From: Achromobacter xylosoxidans
GTDB taxonomy: Bacteria > Pseudomonadota > Gammaproteobacteria > Burkholderiales > Burkholderiaceae_B
DNA length: 64,000 bases
Direction: 5' to 3'
Assembly (NCBI RefSeq): GCF_014490035.1
Contig: NZ_CP061008.1
Location: forward strand, 6,510,001-6,574,000
Part shown: piece by piece, positions 51,874 through 62,695 of the stretch
Numbering within the stretch: the first letter of the stretch is position 1
Layout: each line of letters begins with the position of its first letter
Translations under genes and position numbers: made by a program
Notes under the pieces: model-generated
What the model saw: only the letters and a program-made list of their open reading frames with translations
Databases searched by the model: none
Told to the model about the DNA's origin: nothing

Positions 51874-53085
51874 TCAGTACTTGTCCGAGGTTCCCGTCAG
51901 CGCCACCCCGATACGCAGCAACGTATAGGACATCGCGTCGACCCAGCGCCGCAACCATCCGCGGCGCTGGTACTCGAGCGGCCGGATGAAGCGCCCGCCT
52001 TCCCGGATGGCCGTCTCCAGCCGTTCCTGCAGGTCCCAGGAGAAGGGCTGGTCGTCCACCACCACGTTGGCTTCGCGCGCCAGCAACAGGCTGAAGGGAT
52101 CCAGGTTGGACGAGCCCACCGTCGCCACGTTGTCGATGACCGCTACCTTGGCGTGCAGGTAGCTCGGCATGTATTCGTAGATCTCGATGCCATCGCGCAG
52201 CAGCTGGTCGTACAGCGAGCGCGTGGCATGGTATTGCATGCGGTACTCGACCTTGCCCTGCAGCAAGAGGCGCACGCGCACCCCGCGCGCGGCGGCCTTG
52301 GCCAGCGCGCGCCGGAACTGGCGGCCGGGAAAGAAATAGGCGTTGGCGATCAGGATGTCGCGGCGCGCATGCGCGATGCCGTACAGGTAGGCGCGCTCGA
52401 AGGTCTGGCGAAAGCGCAGGTTGTCGCGCAGCACCAGCGCCGCGCGCAGGTTGCCACAGGGTGCGACGGAGGCGTGGCGCGGCTTGAGCAGCCGCATGCG
52501 GTTCCAGTCGCGCGGATGACGGCGCAGGCGCGCCCAGTTCAGCCGCACCCATAGCAGTTCCTGGGCATAGGCGGCTTCGGTTACCAGCGGCCCCTGCACC
52601 TGCACCGCAAAATCGAAGCGGGGGCCGGTGAGCCCGTCTGTCGGATCCCGGTCGTCGTAGTCATCCAGGATGTTGATGCCGCCGATGAAGGCGACACGTC
52701 CATCCACCACAGTGACCTTGCGATGCAGGCGCCGCAGGCGGCTGCGCGACGGGATATAGCGCGCGAACCAGCGCGGCTCGGGGCGGAAGATGCGGCATTG
52801 CGCGCCGGCATTGGTCAGCCGCGTGCGCACGGGGTCGACGAACTCGGCGCTGCCGAAGCCGTCGAGCACGACGCGCACCTTGACCCCGCGCCGGACAGCC
52901 GCCTCCAGGCAGTCCAGCACCTGGGAGCCGGTGCGGTCCGGCGTGAAGATGTAGGTTTCCAGGTGCACGCTGACCTGGGCGGCGTCGATGGCCGCGCACA
53001 GCGCGGGAAAGAAGTCGGAACCGTTCTGGAGCAACTGGATGTCGTTGCCCAGCGTCCAGTCCAGCTTGGACTGCTCTGCCCTCAC
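51874..53085 (-). CDS. clsB: Cardiolipin synthase-like phospholipase D protein (ClsB type)
   Basis: A 403-residue PLD-superfamily enzyme with two HKD motifs: LHRKVTVVDGRVAFIGG (His121, Lys123, Asp128) and YLHAKVAVIDNVATVGSSNLD in the second half. It lacks N-terminal membrane helices, as ClsB/YbhO does, and probably makes cardiolipin or related phospholipids at the inner membrane. The GTG start at 53085 overlaps the upstream TGA by four bases (GTGA), a strong sign of coupling; an ATG at 53136 lies inside the upstream gene. Confidence 0.87.
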   Translation of the reverse strand: MRAEQSKLDWTLGNDIQLLQNGSDFFPALCAAIDAAQVSVHLETYIFTPDRTGSQVLDCLEAAVRRGVKVRVVLDGFGSAEFVDPVRTRLTNAGAQCRIFRPEPRWFARYIPSRSRLRRLHRKVTVVDGRVAFIGGINILDDYDDRDPTDGLTGPRFDFAVQVQGPLVTEAAYAQELLWVRLNWARLRRHPRDWNRMRLLKPRHASVAPCGNLRAALVLRDNLRFRQTFERAYLYGIAHARRDILIANAYFFPGRQFRRALAKAAARGVRVRLLLQGKVEYRMQYHATRSLYDQLLRDGIEIYEYMPSYLHAKVAVIDNVATVGSSNLDPFSLLLAREANVVVDDQPFSWDLQERLETAIREGGRFIRPLEYQRRGWLRRWVDAMSYTLLRIGVALTGTSDKY

Positions 53086-53948
53086 GGCAGTTCCAGCTCG
53101 GCCAGCAAGGGAGAATGATCGGAAAGCCTGGCCCATTCGCGGCCGCGCAGCACGCGGGCGCTGCGCACGGCAAAGCCGCGCTGGTAGATGCGATCCAGGC
53201 GGAACCAGGGAAACACCGCGGGGAAGGTGCGCGGCGGCGGCAGCAGCAGGCGTGAATTGCCATCCATGCCGAGCTGATTGGTGCGTTCCATGACGGATAC
53301 GCCGCTATTGGGCAGCCCGCGCAGCGCATTGCTCAGGCGCTTCACGGAGTCGCGCAGGCGCGGCAATTCGCCGCCATGGCTGCGCGGGGCATGCGAGAAC
53401 ACTTCGTACAGGCCCAGCTGCTGCACGAACAGGGGCGCCAGGCGATCGCCCCAGTCATTGAAATCGCCCGCGATCAGGATGGGTTCGCCATCCGGCACCA
53501 TGCGGCGGATGCGCTCGGTCAGCGCCAGGATCTGGCGGCTGCGGCTGCCTGCGAACAGGCCGAGATGCACCACGAAACAATGCACCGCGCGCCCGTCGAG
53601 CTCGATGCGCGCATGCAACAGCCCGCGCTGCTCCAGCCGATGGTCGGAGATGTCCTGGTTTTCGTGCTCGAGGATGGGGAAACGCGACAACAGCGCGTTG
53701 CCATGGTCCGTCTCGCTGCGGATGGCATTGCGGCCGTAGGCCACATCCAGCCGCAAGGCGGCGGCAAGCGATTCGTGCTGGGCGTCGAGCAGGGATTTCT
53801 GCTCATTGCGGCCCTGGACTTCCTGCAGGAAGACCAGATCCGGACGCAGGCCATAAAGGCCCAGACGCAATTCATTCAGGGAGTCGCGACGGCCCAATGC
53901 CGAGCGGCCCTTGTGTATGTTGTAGCTGACGACGCGGATGAGCGACAT
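53082..53948 (-). CDS. Endonuclease/exonuclease/phosphatase family protein (YbhP-like)
   Basis: A 288-residue EEP-fold enzyme. RVVSYNIHKG, FLQEVQGR, HLGLF, IAGDFNDWGD and SDHSPLLAELE are the metal and catalytic motifs in order. In E. coli ybhP is likewise next to clsB. The substrate may be a phospholipid or phosphoester rather than DNA; this is unproven. It is translationally coupled to the downstream clsB-like gene. Confidence 0.88.
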   Translation of the reverse strand: MSLIRVVSYNIHKGRSALGRRDSLNELRLGLYGLRPDLVFLQEVQGRNEQKSLLDAQHESLAAALRLDVAYGRNAIRSETDHGNALLSRFPILEHENQDISDHRLEQRGLLHARIELDGRAVHCFVVHLGLFAGSRSRQILALTERIRRMVPDGEPILIAGDFNDWGDRLAPLFVQQLGLYEVFSHAPRSHGGELPRLRDSVKRLSNALRGLPNSGVSVMERTNQLGMDGNSRLLLPPPRTFPAVFPWFRLDRIYQRGFAVRSARVLRGREWARLSDHSPLLAELELP

Positions 53949-54180
53949 GGAGAATGGCGCCTTTCAAAACTGGGAAACCGCCGGCCGCAAAAAAAGCCCG
54001 GCCAGCACCGCCAGATCAGGCGGCGTTTGCCAGATTACTCCAATTCAGAAGACCGTTCCCACCGTCGCGGCGAGCACCCGGTCCATGCAAGCAACGGCTC
54101 CTGCTCATTCGAGGCAGGAGCGCTGCTAGCAAACAGCGCCCCACAATCGGGGCCGCACGGATCCGGGCTCCGCCGGTCCG

Positions 54181-54228
54181 TAGCGGCGCCCCCCTGGGGG
54201 GGAAGCGCCTACGGCGCTTCGGGGGGGG
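54181..54228. repeat. GC-rich intergenic repeat with two hairpins, downstream of aspS
   Basis: C6-T-G7 (54189-54202) is followed by AAGCGCC-TAC-GGCGCTT (54203-54219) and a run of eight G (54221-54228), directly after the aspS stop. This composition (C-run/G-run plus an AAGCGC hairpin) looks like the dispersed intergenic elements of Burkholderiales. It may also terminate aspS. The rest of the 280-bp gap back to 53949 shows no gene. Confidence 0.5.
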
Positions 54229-56016
<1,788 letters not shown>

Positions 56017-56056
56017 GCGGGGGACTCCGTTTATGTGCTTGGTTATAGCGTAAGGG

Positions 56057-56728
56057 TTACGAATCGGCGCGAGGCGTGTCTTGCACGCCGGGAGCCGGGA
56101 CGGGCGCGGCCGGCCGGTCCGCGGGCGTCGCCGCCTGGACCGGGGCGACCACGCCCATGGAAACGATGTACTTCAGGGCCGCGTCCACGCTCATCTGAAG
56201 ATCCATGGCGTCAGCGCGCGGAACCATCAGGAAGAAGCCGGACGTGGGATTCGGCGTGGTCGGCACGTACACGCTGATGTGATCGCCGGGAAGCCGGTCG
56301 GCCACTTCGCCGCTGGGCGTGCCGGTAACGAAAGCAATGGTCCAGCTGCCGGCGCGCGGATACTGCACCAGCACCGCGCGGCGGAACGCCTGACCGTTGG
56401 GGGCAAGCACGGTATCGCTGACCTGCTTGACCGAGTTGTAGATCGAACGCACCAGCGGTATGCGGCCCAGCAGGTTTTCCCACTGGTCCACCATGGTACG
56501 GCCGATCAGGTTGGCCGCGAATATGCCCGTCAGCAGCACCACCACCACGACCAGGACGAAGCGGAAGCCGGGAATGTCGACGCCGAACAGCGATTCGGAC
56601 GACAGGAAGCCAGGCACGAACCCTTCCAGGGTCGCGACCAGCAAGCCCAGCACCCACACCGTGATGACCAGGGGAACCCAGATCAGCAGGCCGGTGATGA
56701 AGTACTTCTTGATGACGCGCATACGCAT
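56057..56728 (-). CDS. DUF502 family membrane protein
   Basis: A 223-residue protein with two membrane helices (about 10-32 and 52-75) and the family-typical [20 protein letters not shown] start, then [18 protein letters not shown] and SGFFLMVPR. The C-terminal 25 residues are Ala/Pro-rich. Function unknown. ATG 56728 was chosen over a longer upstream frame of basic, Pro-rich composition that is antisense-like and overlaps fmdB. It lies between fmdB and aspS. Confidence 0.87.
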   Translation of the reverse strand: MRMRVIKKYFITGLLIWVPLVITVWVLGLLVATLEGFVPGFLSSESLFGVDIPGFRFVLVVVVVLLTGIFAANLIGRTMVDQWENLLGRIPLVRSIYNSVKQVSDTVLAPNGQAFRRAVLVQYPRAGSWTIAFVTGTPSGEVADRLPGDHISVYVPTTPNPTSGFFLMVPRADAMDLQMSVDAALKYIVSMGVVAPVQAATPADRPAAPVPAPGVQDTPRADS

Positions 56729-56738
56729 CGCGTGTGCT

Positions 56739-57053
56739 CTAGGAGGCGGTGCTACCGGCAGCGGGCGCCGCAGGAGCGGCCGGGGCTGCGGGCGCGGCGG
56801 CAGGTGCGGCTGCGGGCGCGGCGCTTTCGGCCGGGGCCGTCGTGCTGGCCGAGGCCGAACCGCCGCTGCCGTTGCCGCGGAAGTCCGTGACATACCAGCC
56901 GGAGCCCTTGAGCTGGAACCCAGCCGCGGTCACCTGCTTGGAGAACGTGCTTTCGCCGCATTCGGGGCAAACCGAAAGCGGCGCATCGGAAATCTTCTGC
57001 AAGACGTCTTTGGCATGGCCGCAGGCGCTGCACTTGTAAGCGTAAATGGGCAT
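56739..57053 (-). CDS. FmdB-family zinc-ribbon protein
   Basis: A 104-residue protein. MPIYAYKCSACGH...CPECG gives two CxxC knuckles (residues 8-11 and 29-32) of the FmdB putative regulatory zinc ribbon, followed by GFQLKGSGWYVTDF. The last 40 residues are an Ala/Pro tract. Function is unproven; related proteins are linked to formamidase regulation and to ribosome-associated roles. It starts the fmdB-DUF502-aspS operon. Confidence 0.87.
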   Translation of the reverse strand: MPIYAYKCSACGHAKDVLQKISDAPLSVCPECGESTFSKQVTAAGFQLKGSGWYVTDFRGNGSGGSASASTTAPAESAAPAAAPAAAPAAPAAPAAPAAGSTAS

Positions 57054-57216
57054 CTAGGGCTCCCAGGCGCGGGCCCGGCGTATCAAGAGCCGCTGTCGCC
57101 GGACGCAATGTCCGGGGCCGGATCGGGTCGCAAGACCTGGTCCGAACGGAAGCGGCGGGTGGGCGAGGCCGGAAAAAATACGGGAAAGTCTTGAATTTTA
57201 GCGGTTTTTCGTGAAC

Positions 57217-57231
57217 GGCCGGTGTCCGGCC
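57217..57231. other. Hairpin between the antiporter gene and fmdB
   Basis: GGCCGG-TGT-CCGGCC is a perfect 6-bp dyad in the 229-bp gap after the antiporter stop. No T-run follows on the minus strand, so its terminator function is weak. The remainder of the gap shows no gene. Confidence 0.3.
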
Positions 57232-57282
57232 CCGGCGGCCCGCCTTGGACGGCGCCTCAGGGGCCTCCCGGGGCCCGTCTCC

Positions 57283-58566
57283 CTATACGGGAAGCAGGAA
57301 CATGACCGCCGCCACCAGGGTTGGCGCCAGGGCCGACAGGAACAGCCGCCCCGATGAAATGCTGCCGTCCGGAAAGTGGTTCTTCAGGATGGCGAAACCG
57401 GCCGGGTTGGGCGCATTGGCGATCACGGTCAGCCCGCCGCCCGTGACGGCGCCGGCCACCAACATGTAGCGCCAGGCCTCGCTGGTGCCTTCGACCAGCG
57501 AACCCAGGTAGGTCAGCGCGGCGTTGTCGGTGATGGCGGTGAGCGCGGTCGCGCCCCAGAACAGCACGAAAGGTTCAAGCCCGCCCAGCAGGTCCTGCAG
57601 CCACCACTTCTGCAGGCCGCCCAGCACCACCAGCCCGGCCAGGAAGAAGCCGACCATCAGGCCTTCCTTGATCATCAGGCGGCTCTGGTGGCGCTTGTAG
57701 GCTTCGGCAAAGCCAATGAACATCATCAACAGACCCAGGAAGATGGCCGGATGATGCGCGCTGAGCACCACGGCGACCAGGAAGACCAGGTGCACCAGCA
57801 TGACCAGCAGCGGCACCGGCCCGCGCGCATCGCCGCCTTCGGGCGCGTCCACGCCGCCGCCCGTGCCCACCGAGCGCTCCAGCAGCGCCTTGCGGCAGAT
57901 GAAGGTCAACAGCGCCGCATTCAGGCAGACGGCGATCGCGGCGCGCCAGCCGAAATGCTGCGCCATGAAGCTCGAGTCCCAGCCGAAGGTGGAAGCCACC
58001 ATCAGCACGGGCGGCGCGGCATACGAAGTCAGCACGCCGCCGATGGAGACGTTGACGAACAGCACGCCCAGCGTAAGGTACTTGAAGCCCGCGCGCCCGC
58101 TGCTGCGGAAATAGGCGTCGCGCAACAGGATGGCGGCCAGCGTCATCGCGGCGGGTTCGGTGATGAAGGAGCCGCCCAGCGGCACCAGCGACATCACGAC
58201 AAAAAACGTGGCGAGTTCGCGCGGCAGCGGCAGCACGCGCGCCACCAGCCGCACCAGCATGCCCACCAGCTCCAGAATCGGCCGGCTGGCCGCCACCACC
58301 ATGATCACGAAGACGAACAGCGGCTCGGTGAAGTTGCGCGTGTCCATGTACTCGATGGCATGCGAGGGACCCGCCAGCGCCGCCATCGCCACGATCAGCA
58401 CGAAGGCCCAGACGCCGAACACAGCCTCGACTTCGGAGAACAGATGCCAGATGCCCGCATGCGGTCCGCCACGATGCGCGAGCCGCGCGAAGAACGGAAC
58501 CGAGAAGGTATGAAGAACCGCCACGGCGAACAGGAGGGTGGCGATGACTTCAAGTGTCTGGGGCAT
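57283..58566 (-). CDS. Putative Na+/H+ antiporter (PF07399 family)
   Basis: A 427-residue polytopic protein with about eleven membrane helices. MSLVPLGGSFITEPAAMTLAAILL, NVSIGGVLTSYAAPPVLMVAS and a GGGLTVIANAPNPAGFAIL segment near the end fit the putative sodium/proton antiporter family PF07399, related to the ion transporter superfamily. The ion is not confirmed. ATG 58566 opens the first helix; the longer frame from 58638 adds a basic segment without membrane character. Confidence 0.82.
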   Translation of the reverse strand: MPQTLEVIATLLFAVAVLHTFSVPFFARLAHRGGPHAGIWHLFSEVEAVFGVWAFVLIVAMAALAGPSHAIEYMDTRNFTEPLFVFVIMVVAASRPILELVGMLVRLVARVLPLPRELATFFVVMSLVPLGGSFITEPAAMTLAAILLRDAYFRSSGRAGFKYLTLGVLFVNVSIGGVLTSYAAPPVLMVASTFGWDSSFMAQHFGWRAAIAVCLNAALLTFICRKALLERSVGTGGGVDAPEGGDARGPVPLLVMLVHLVFLVAVVLSAHHPAIFLGLLMMFIGFAEAYKRHQSRLMIKEGLMVGFFLAGLVVLGGLQKWWLQDLLGGLEPFVLFWGATALTAITDNAALTYLGSLVEGTSEAWRYMLVAGAVTGGGLTVIANAPNPAGFAILKNHFPDGSISSGRLFLSALAPTLVAAVMFLLPV

Positions 58567-58726
58567 GTAAACGACTTCCGGAAGAGGGATACGACAGCGC
58601 GGACACCGCCCGGCGGGCCTGCGGGACAAGGGTCGCAATATAGCGCAAGGCCCTTGCCGTGTAACGCAGGGTCAACACCAAGATGCGCGGGTCCGCGCCG
58701 CTAGTTCCCCAAGTCTCGCGGGCGGG

Positions 58727-60223
58727 TCACTGCGCCCTGCGCGCATGCCGGAACGGCAGCAGCCGCAGGTCCAGCGCCGCGGGGCCGGGCGCGTCGACGT
58801 CGATGATCGCGGCGCACAGCGGCAGGAAAGCCGCGCGGAAGTGGTTCTTGGCCTTCACGCACAGCAAGCGCACCTGACCGAGGTCGATGCCATGCAAGGT
58901 GAAGAAGCCCGGATCGTTGGCTGGCGCCACCAGCTCGGTGATGATGACCTGCACGTTGGGCCTGTCGCGCAGCGACAGCAGCGCGGTGCGTCCGCAGCTC
59001 GTGCGCACGCCCGTTTCCATCGGGCCGGCATTGCGGAATTCGCCATCGGTATAGCGTTCGACCCGGAACGCCGCACGCACCGGCGCGCCGAAATCGCGGC
59101 TCACGCGGCCGCCCAGGTCCAGTTCGCAAGCGCCGCCCAAACCCGCTTCGTACGCGCGCCGCACCGCCTGCGGATCCGCGAAGCTGGCGAACACGCAAGG
59201 CAGGTCGATCGACGCATCCAGCAAGGCGCGGAACAGCGCGGGCGTGTCGCATGCGCCGCCCGACAAGGGGTTGTCCCCCGGGTCTGTGACGGCCACCAAG
59301 CCGCCCGCGCGCGCCGCTTCCATGGCCAATGCCAGCCCTTCTTGCGGTGTCGGCAAGCTGACCGCAAATGCGGGCGCCAGACGCCGCATCGCCGCCGTCA
59401 TGGTCTCGGTCACGGCCTGCGACCGCGCGCCTGCGGCATCGCGCGCCATGTCGGCCACCACCAGCACCGATGCGCCGGTATCGACGGTATCGGCATACGG
59501 AAAGCCGCCGAACACCGAGACTTCCACCACGCCCTCGCCCACCTGGACTGCGGCCAGATCCTGCAATTCGCGCATGGGTCCGGCATCGGTGCGCATATTG
59601 AAGCTGGACAACAGCAAATCCGGCTTGGCCACCAGCACGCGCGGCGACAGCATGCCGGCCTGCGTGCGCAACAGCATGCCGAGCACCCGCCCAGCCGCTT
59701 CGCGCATGTCTATGTGGGGATAGGTCTTGTAGCCGCTGGCGCAATCCAGCAGGCCGCCCAGCTCAGGGGCCAGGTTGGCGTGCAAGTCGAAGCTCGCGCC
59801 CAGAGGCACTTCGGGCAGCAAGGCCCGCACGGCCCGCACGAAATCCAGATCGGGCGTCTGGCGCAGGTCGGTGATGGCGGCGCCATGCAGCGACAGGTAG
59901 ACGGCATCCCAGCCATCCTCGTCCGCGGCCAGTCCGGCCAGCACCTCTTCGGTAAAGGCGCGGTGCACGGCGTCGTCTATCGGCCCGCCAGGCAGGGCGG
60001 ACGCGCAGCGCAAGGCCACCACCTCCCAGTCCGGATGCGCGCGGACGAACTCGGCCACTTCGCCCAGTTCGGTGGCCGTGCCAGCGGCGGCCGCCAGGGC
60101 GTCGCCGCCCTTGCGCCACTCGCGCCGCTCGAAATCCGCCATGGAGCAAGGCGCCGGGCAGAAGGCGTTGCCTTCGTACCAGAAGCGTGCCACCGCCAGC
60201 CGTTTCTTCGTGCCCTTGCCCAT
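58727..60223 (-). CDS. M81-family metallopeptidase (MlrC/microcystinase C-like)
   Basis: A 498-residue protein of the MlrC family. The zinc site of MlrC (Asp, His, His) is matched by Asp146 and His148 in SFDLHANL and His170 in YKTYPHIDM. MlrC C-terminal motifs TDPGDNPLSGGACDTPAL and a late GxxFF-like loop are present. MlrC cleaves linearised microcystin; most homologues have other, unknown amide substrates. It starts 12 bp after the Bug-family binding-protein gene on the same strand, so the two probably handle the same compound. Confidence 0.85.
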   Translation of the reverse strand: MGKGTKKRLAVARFWYEGNAFCPAPCSMADFERREWRKGGDALAAAAGTATELGEVAEFVRAHPDWEVVALRCASALPGGPIDDAVHRAFTEEVLAGLAADEDGWDAVYLSLHGAAITDLRQTPDLDFVRAVRALLPEVPLGASFDLHANLAPELGGLLDCASGYKTYPHIDMREAAGRVLGMLLRTQAGMLSPRVLVAKPDLLLSSFNMRTDAGPMRELQDLAAVQVGEGVVEVSVFGGFPYADTVDTGASVLVVADMARDAAGARSQAVTETMTAAMRRLAPAFAVSLPTPQEGLALAMEAARAGGLVAVTDPGDNPLSGGACDTPALFRALLDASIDLPCVFASFADPQAVRRAYEAGLGGACELDLGGRVSRDFGAPVRAAFRVERYTDGEFRNAGPMETGVRTSCGRTALLSLRDRPNVQVIITELVAPANDPGFFTLHGIDLGQVRLLCVKAKNHFRAAFLPLCAAIIDVDAPGPAALDLRLLPFRHARRAQ

Positions 60224-60235
60224 GCGTTTCCCCGT

Positions 60236-61216
60236 TTATTCCGGACGGATATCGGTGCCTTCGATCAGGACGCGGTACTTCTCGCGCTCCGTCTGCAGAT
60301 GCTGCCCCAGCGCTTGCGGCGTGCCGCCCACGGGCTGCGCGGCCAGCGCCTCGAGCCGTTCGCGCGTGGCGGGCGATTGCAGCACCCGCTGGGCGGCGGC
60401 GTTGAGCTTGTCGACGACCGGCTGCGGCGTGCCGGCGGGCGCCATCAGCACGAACCACGAAGTCAGCTCGAAGCCCGGCACGGACTGCGCGATGGCGGCC
60501 ACGCCCGGCGCTGCGGCAACCGGCTGGGCCGAGGTCACTCCCAGGGCCACCAGCTTGCCTGCCTTGATCAGCGGCAAAGCGGTGGGCAGGTTGTCGGCCG
60601 ACAGATCGATCTGCCCACCCAGCAGGTCATTGTTGGCCTGGCTCGCGCCCTTGTACGGCACGTGGCGGATGTCCACCTTGCCCATGCGCTTGATCATCTC
60701 CAGCGCCAGATGGCCAGAACTGCCCACGCCGGGCGACCCCCAGTTCAAGCGGCCGGGCTCGGCGCGCGCGGTGCGCAGCAGATCGTCCATGTTCTTCAGG
60801 CCGGAGCCGGGATGCGTCAGCACCACGTTGGGCACCTGCGCCACGTAGGCGACCGGCGCGAAATCCTTGACCGGGTCATAGCCGATCTTCTTGTAGACGT
60901 AGGCGTTGATGATCTGCGTGCCAGGCGTGCCCAGCAGCAAGGTGTAGCCGTCCGGCTGTGCGTGCGCCACCTCGGATGCGCCCAGGCTGCCGCCCGCGCC
61001 GGCCTTGTTGACCACCACCACGGACTGGCCGAGTTCGGCGCCCAGGCCCTCCGCCATCAGGCGGCCCAGCAAGTCGGTCGTGCCGCCGGCGGCGAACGGC
61101 ACCACCAGACGCACCGGCTGCTCCGGCCACGCGGCGCTGGCCTGCCCGGCCGCGCCCAACGCGGCAGCCGCCGCAATCCCGAAAGTCCAACGACGCAACA
61201 GATGGGAAAACTTCAT
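60236..61216 (-). CDS. Bug-family tripartite-tricarboxylate-type solute-binding protein
   Basis: A 326-residue periplasmic binding protein. The signal peptide covers about residues 1-28 (ASA-AWPEQ), then PVRLVVPFAAGGTTDLLGR, the phosphate/carboxylate-binding loop of the Bug (TctC) family greatly expanded in Bordetella and Achromobacter. FAPVAYVAQVPNVV and GSSGHLALEMI are typical. No TctA/TctB membrane genes lie nearby, as is usual for these orphan receptors. It probably binds the substrate of the adjacent MlrC-like enzyme. Confidence 0.93.
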   Translation of the reverse strand: MKFSHLLRRWTFGIAAAAALGAAGQASAAWPEQPVRLVVPFAAGGTTDLLGRLMAEGLGAELGQSVVVVNKAGAGGSLGASEVAHAQPDGYTLLLGTPGTQIINAYVYKKIGYDPVKDFAPVAYVAQVPNVVLTHPGSGLKNMDDLLRTARAEPGRLNWGSPGVGSSGHLALEMIKRMGKVDIRHVPYKGASQANNDLLGGQIDLSADNLPTALPLIKAGKLVALGVTSAQPVAAAPGVAAIAQSVPGFELTSWFVLMAPAGTPQPVVDKLNAAAQRVLQSPATRERLEALAAQPVGGTPQALGQHLQTEREKYRVLIEGTDIRPE

Positions 61217-61265
61217 GACGCCCCCTTGAGCGAATGATGACGATGCAACGGCCTACGCGACAATA

Positions 61266-61279
61266 AAACCGTTTGGTTT
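61266..61279. promoter_or_regulatory. Candidate operator dyad in the divergent promoter region
   Basis: AAACC-GTTT-GGTTT is a perfect dyad within an AT-rich 120-bp gap between the binding-protein gene and the aminotransferase gene. TATACC (about 61295-61300) is a possible plus-strand -10 just downstream. The RpiR-family regulator gene is the second gene to the right, so this is a reasonable site for it. Confidence 0.5.
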
Positions 61280-61337
61280 ATTTTCACAACAAATATACCA
61301 TGTGTTTTATTTTACCAACCACACCACGCACGACGCC

Positions 61338-62669
61338 ATGAGCCGCATCATCCATCGCAACTCCAGCCCCCTGCCCGTCGCCATCAAGGGCGAAGGCAGC
61401 TTCATCGTCGACCAGGAAGGCCGGCGCTACTTCGACGCCTCCGGCGGCGCGGCGGTCTCGTGCCTGGGACACGCGCACCCCGAAGTGCGCGCCGCGGCTG
61501 CCGCGCAGCTGGATGCGCTGGAGTACGCGCACACCAGCTTCTTCACCACCCCGGCCGCCGAAGAACTGGCCGAACTGCTGGCGGCCAACAGCCCGGCGGG
61601 CCTGGGCAATGCCTACTTCGTCTCGGGCGGTTCGGAAGCCGTCGAGACCGCCTTGAAGATGGCGCGCCAGTACCACGTCGAGCGCGGCGAGCCCGGGCGC
61701 TATCGCTACATCGCCCGGCGTCAGAGCTATCACGGCAACACGCTGGCGGCCTTGTCGGTAGGCGGCAACGCTGGACGCCGCGCGCTGTATCAGCCCGTGC
61801 TGATCGAAAGCCACCACGTCTCGCCCTGCTTTGCCCTGCACTACCGCGAAGCCGGAGAAAGCGACGAGCAATACACCGACCGCCTGGCGGCGGAACTGGA
61901 CGCAGAGATCTTGCGATTGGGTCCGGATACCGTGTCCGCATTCATCGCGGAAACCGTGGTCGGCGCCACTGCGGGGACGGTCGCGCCGGTACCGGGCTAC
62001 TTCCGCAAGATCCGCCAGGTATGCGACCGCCATGGCGTGCTGCTGATCCTGGACGAGGTCATGTGCGGGCTGGGCCGCACCGGCAGCTATCACGCCTTCG
62101 AACAGGAAGGCGTAACGCCTGACCTGCTGACGCTGGCCAAGGGTTTGGGCGGCGGTTATGTGCCCATCGGCGCCGTGCTGGCGCACGACCGCGTCATCGG
62201 CGCCATCAACGCGGGCTCGGGCGCGTTCCAGCACGGCTACACCTATGTCGGCCATCCGGTGGCCTGCGCCGCGGCGCTGGCGGTGCAGCGCATCGTGCTG
62301 CGCGACAAGCTGGTGGCGCGCGTGGCGGATATGGGCGCGCAGTTCGGCGCCATGCTGGCGGCGAGCCTGGAAAGGCATCCGCACGTCGCCGACATCCGCG
62401 GCCGCGGCATGTTCTGGAGCGTGGAGCTGGCCGAGGATCCCGGCAGCCTGCGCGCATTCGCGCCGCAGCGCCGCCTGCATGCGCGCATCAAGACTCAGGC
62501 GCGCGAACTGGGCCTGCTGTGCTATCCGGGCGGAGGAACCATAGACGGCAAGCTTGGCGACCACGTGCTGCTGGCGCCGCCTTACCTCAGCACGGCCGAT
62601 GAGCTGGCCTTTGCGGCGGACGCGCTGGCCCGCGCCATCGACCTGGCGCTGGCGGACGATACGCCATAA
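61338..62669 (+). CDS. Class III PLP-dependent aminotransferase
   Basis: A 443-residue fold-type I omega-aminotransferase. The VSGGSEAVETALKMARQY cofactor-phosphate loop, ILDEVMCGLGRTG (Asp239), and the PLP lysine Lys268 in TLAKGLGGGY are present. Members act on omega-amino acids, polyamines or taurine-like substrates. ATG 61338 (MSRIIHRN) is chosen over an in-frame GTG at 61302, although neither has a clear ribosome binding site. With the MlrC peptidase it may break down an amide/amine compound. Confidence 0.9.
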   Translation: MSRIIHRNSSPLPVAIKGEGSFIVDQEGRRYFDASGGAAVSCLGHAHPEVRAAAAAQLDALEYAHTSFFTTPAAEELAELLAANSPAGLGNAYFVSGGSEAVETALKMARQYHVERGEPGRYRYIARRQSYHGNTLAALSVGGNAGRRALYQPVLIESHHVSPCFALHYREAGESDEQYTDRLAAELDAEILRLGPDTVSAFIAETVVGATAGTVAPVPGYFRKIRQVCDRHGVLLILDEVMCGLGRTGSYHAFEQEGVTPDLLTLAKGLGGGYVPIGAVLAHDRVIGAINAGSGAFQHGYTYVGHPVACAAALAVQRIVLRDKLVARVADMGAQFGAMLAASLERHPHVADIRGRGMFWSVELAEDPGSLRAFAPQRRLHARIKTQARELGLLCYPGGGTIDGKLGDHVLLAPPYLSTADELAFAADALARAIDLALADDTP

Positions 62670-62695
62670 TACGCGGCACCTTACCCGGAGCGCAG

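Noticed and set aside
58745..61237. An 830-codon plus-strand open frame
   Set aside because: It is antisense to the MlrC-like and Bug-family genes, both with intact motifs, and reads as His/Gln/Arg-rich low-complexity protein.
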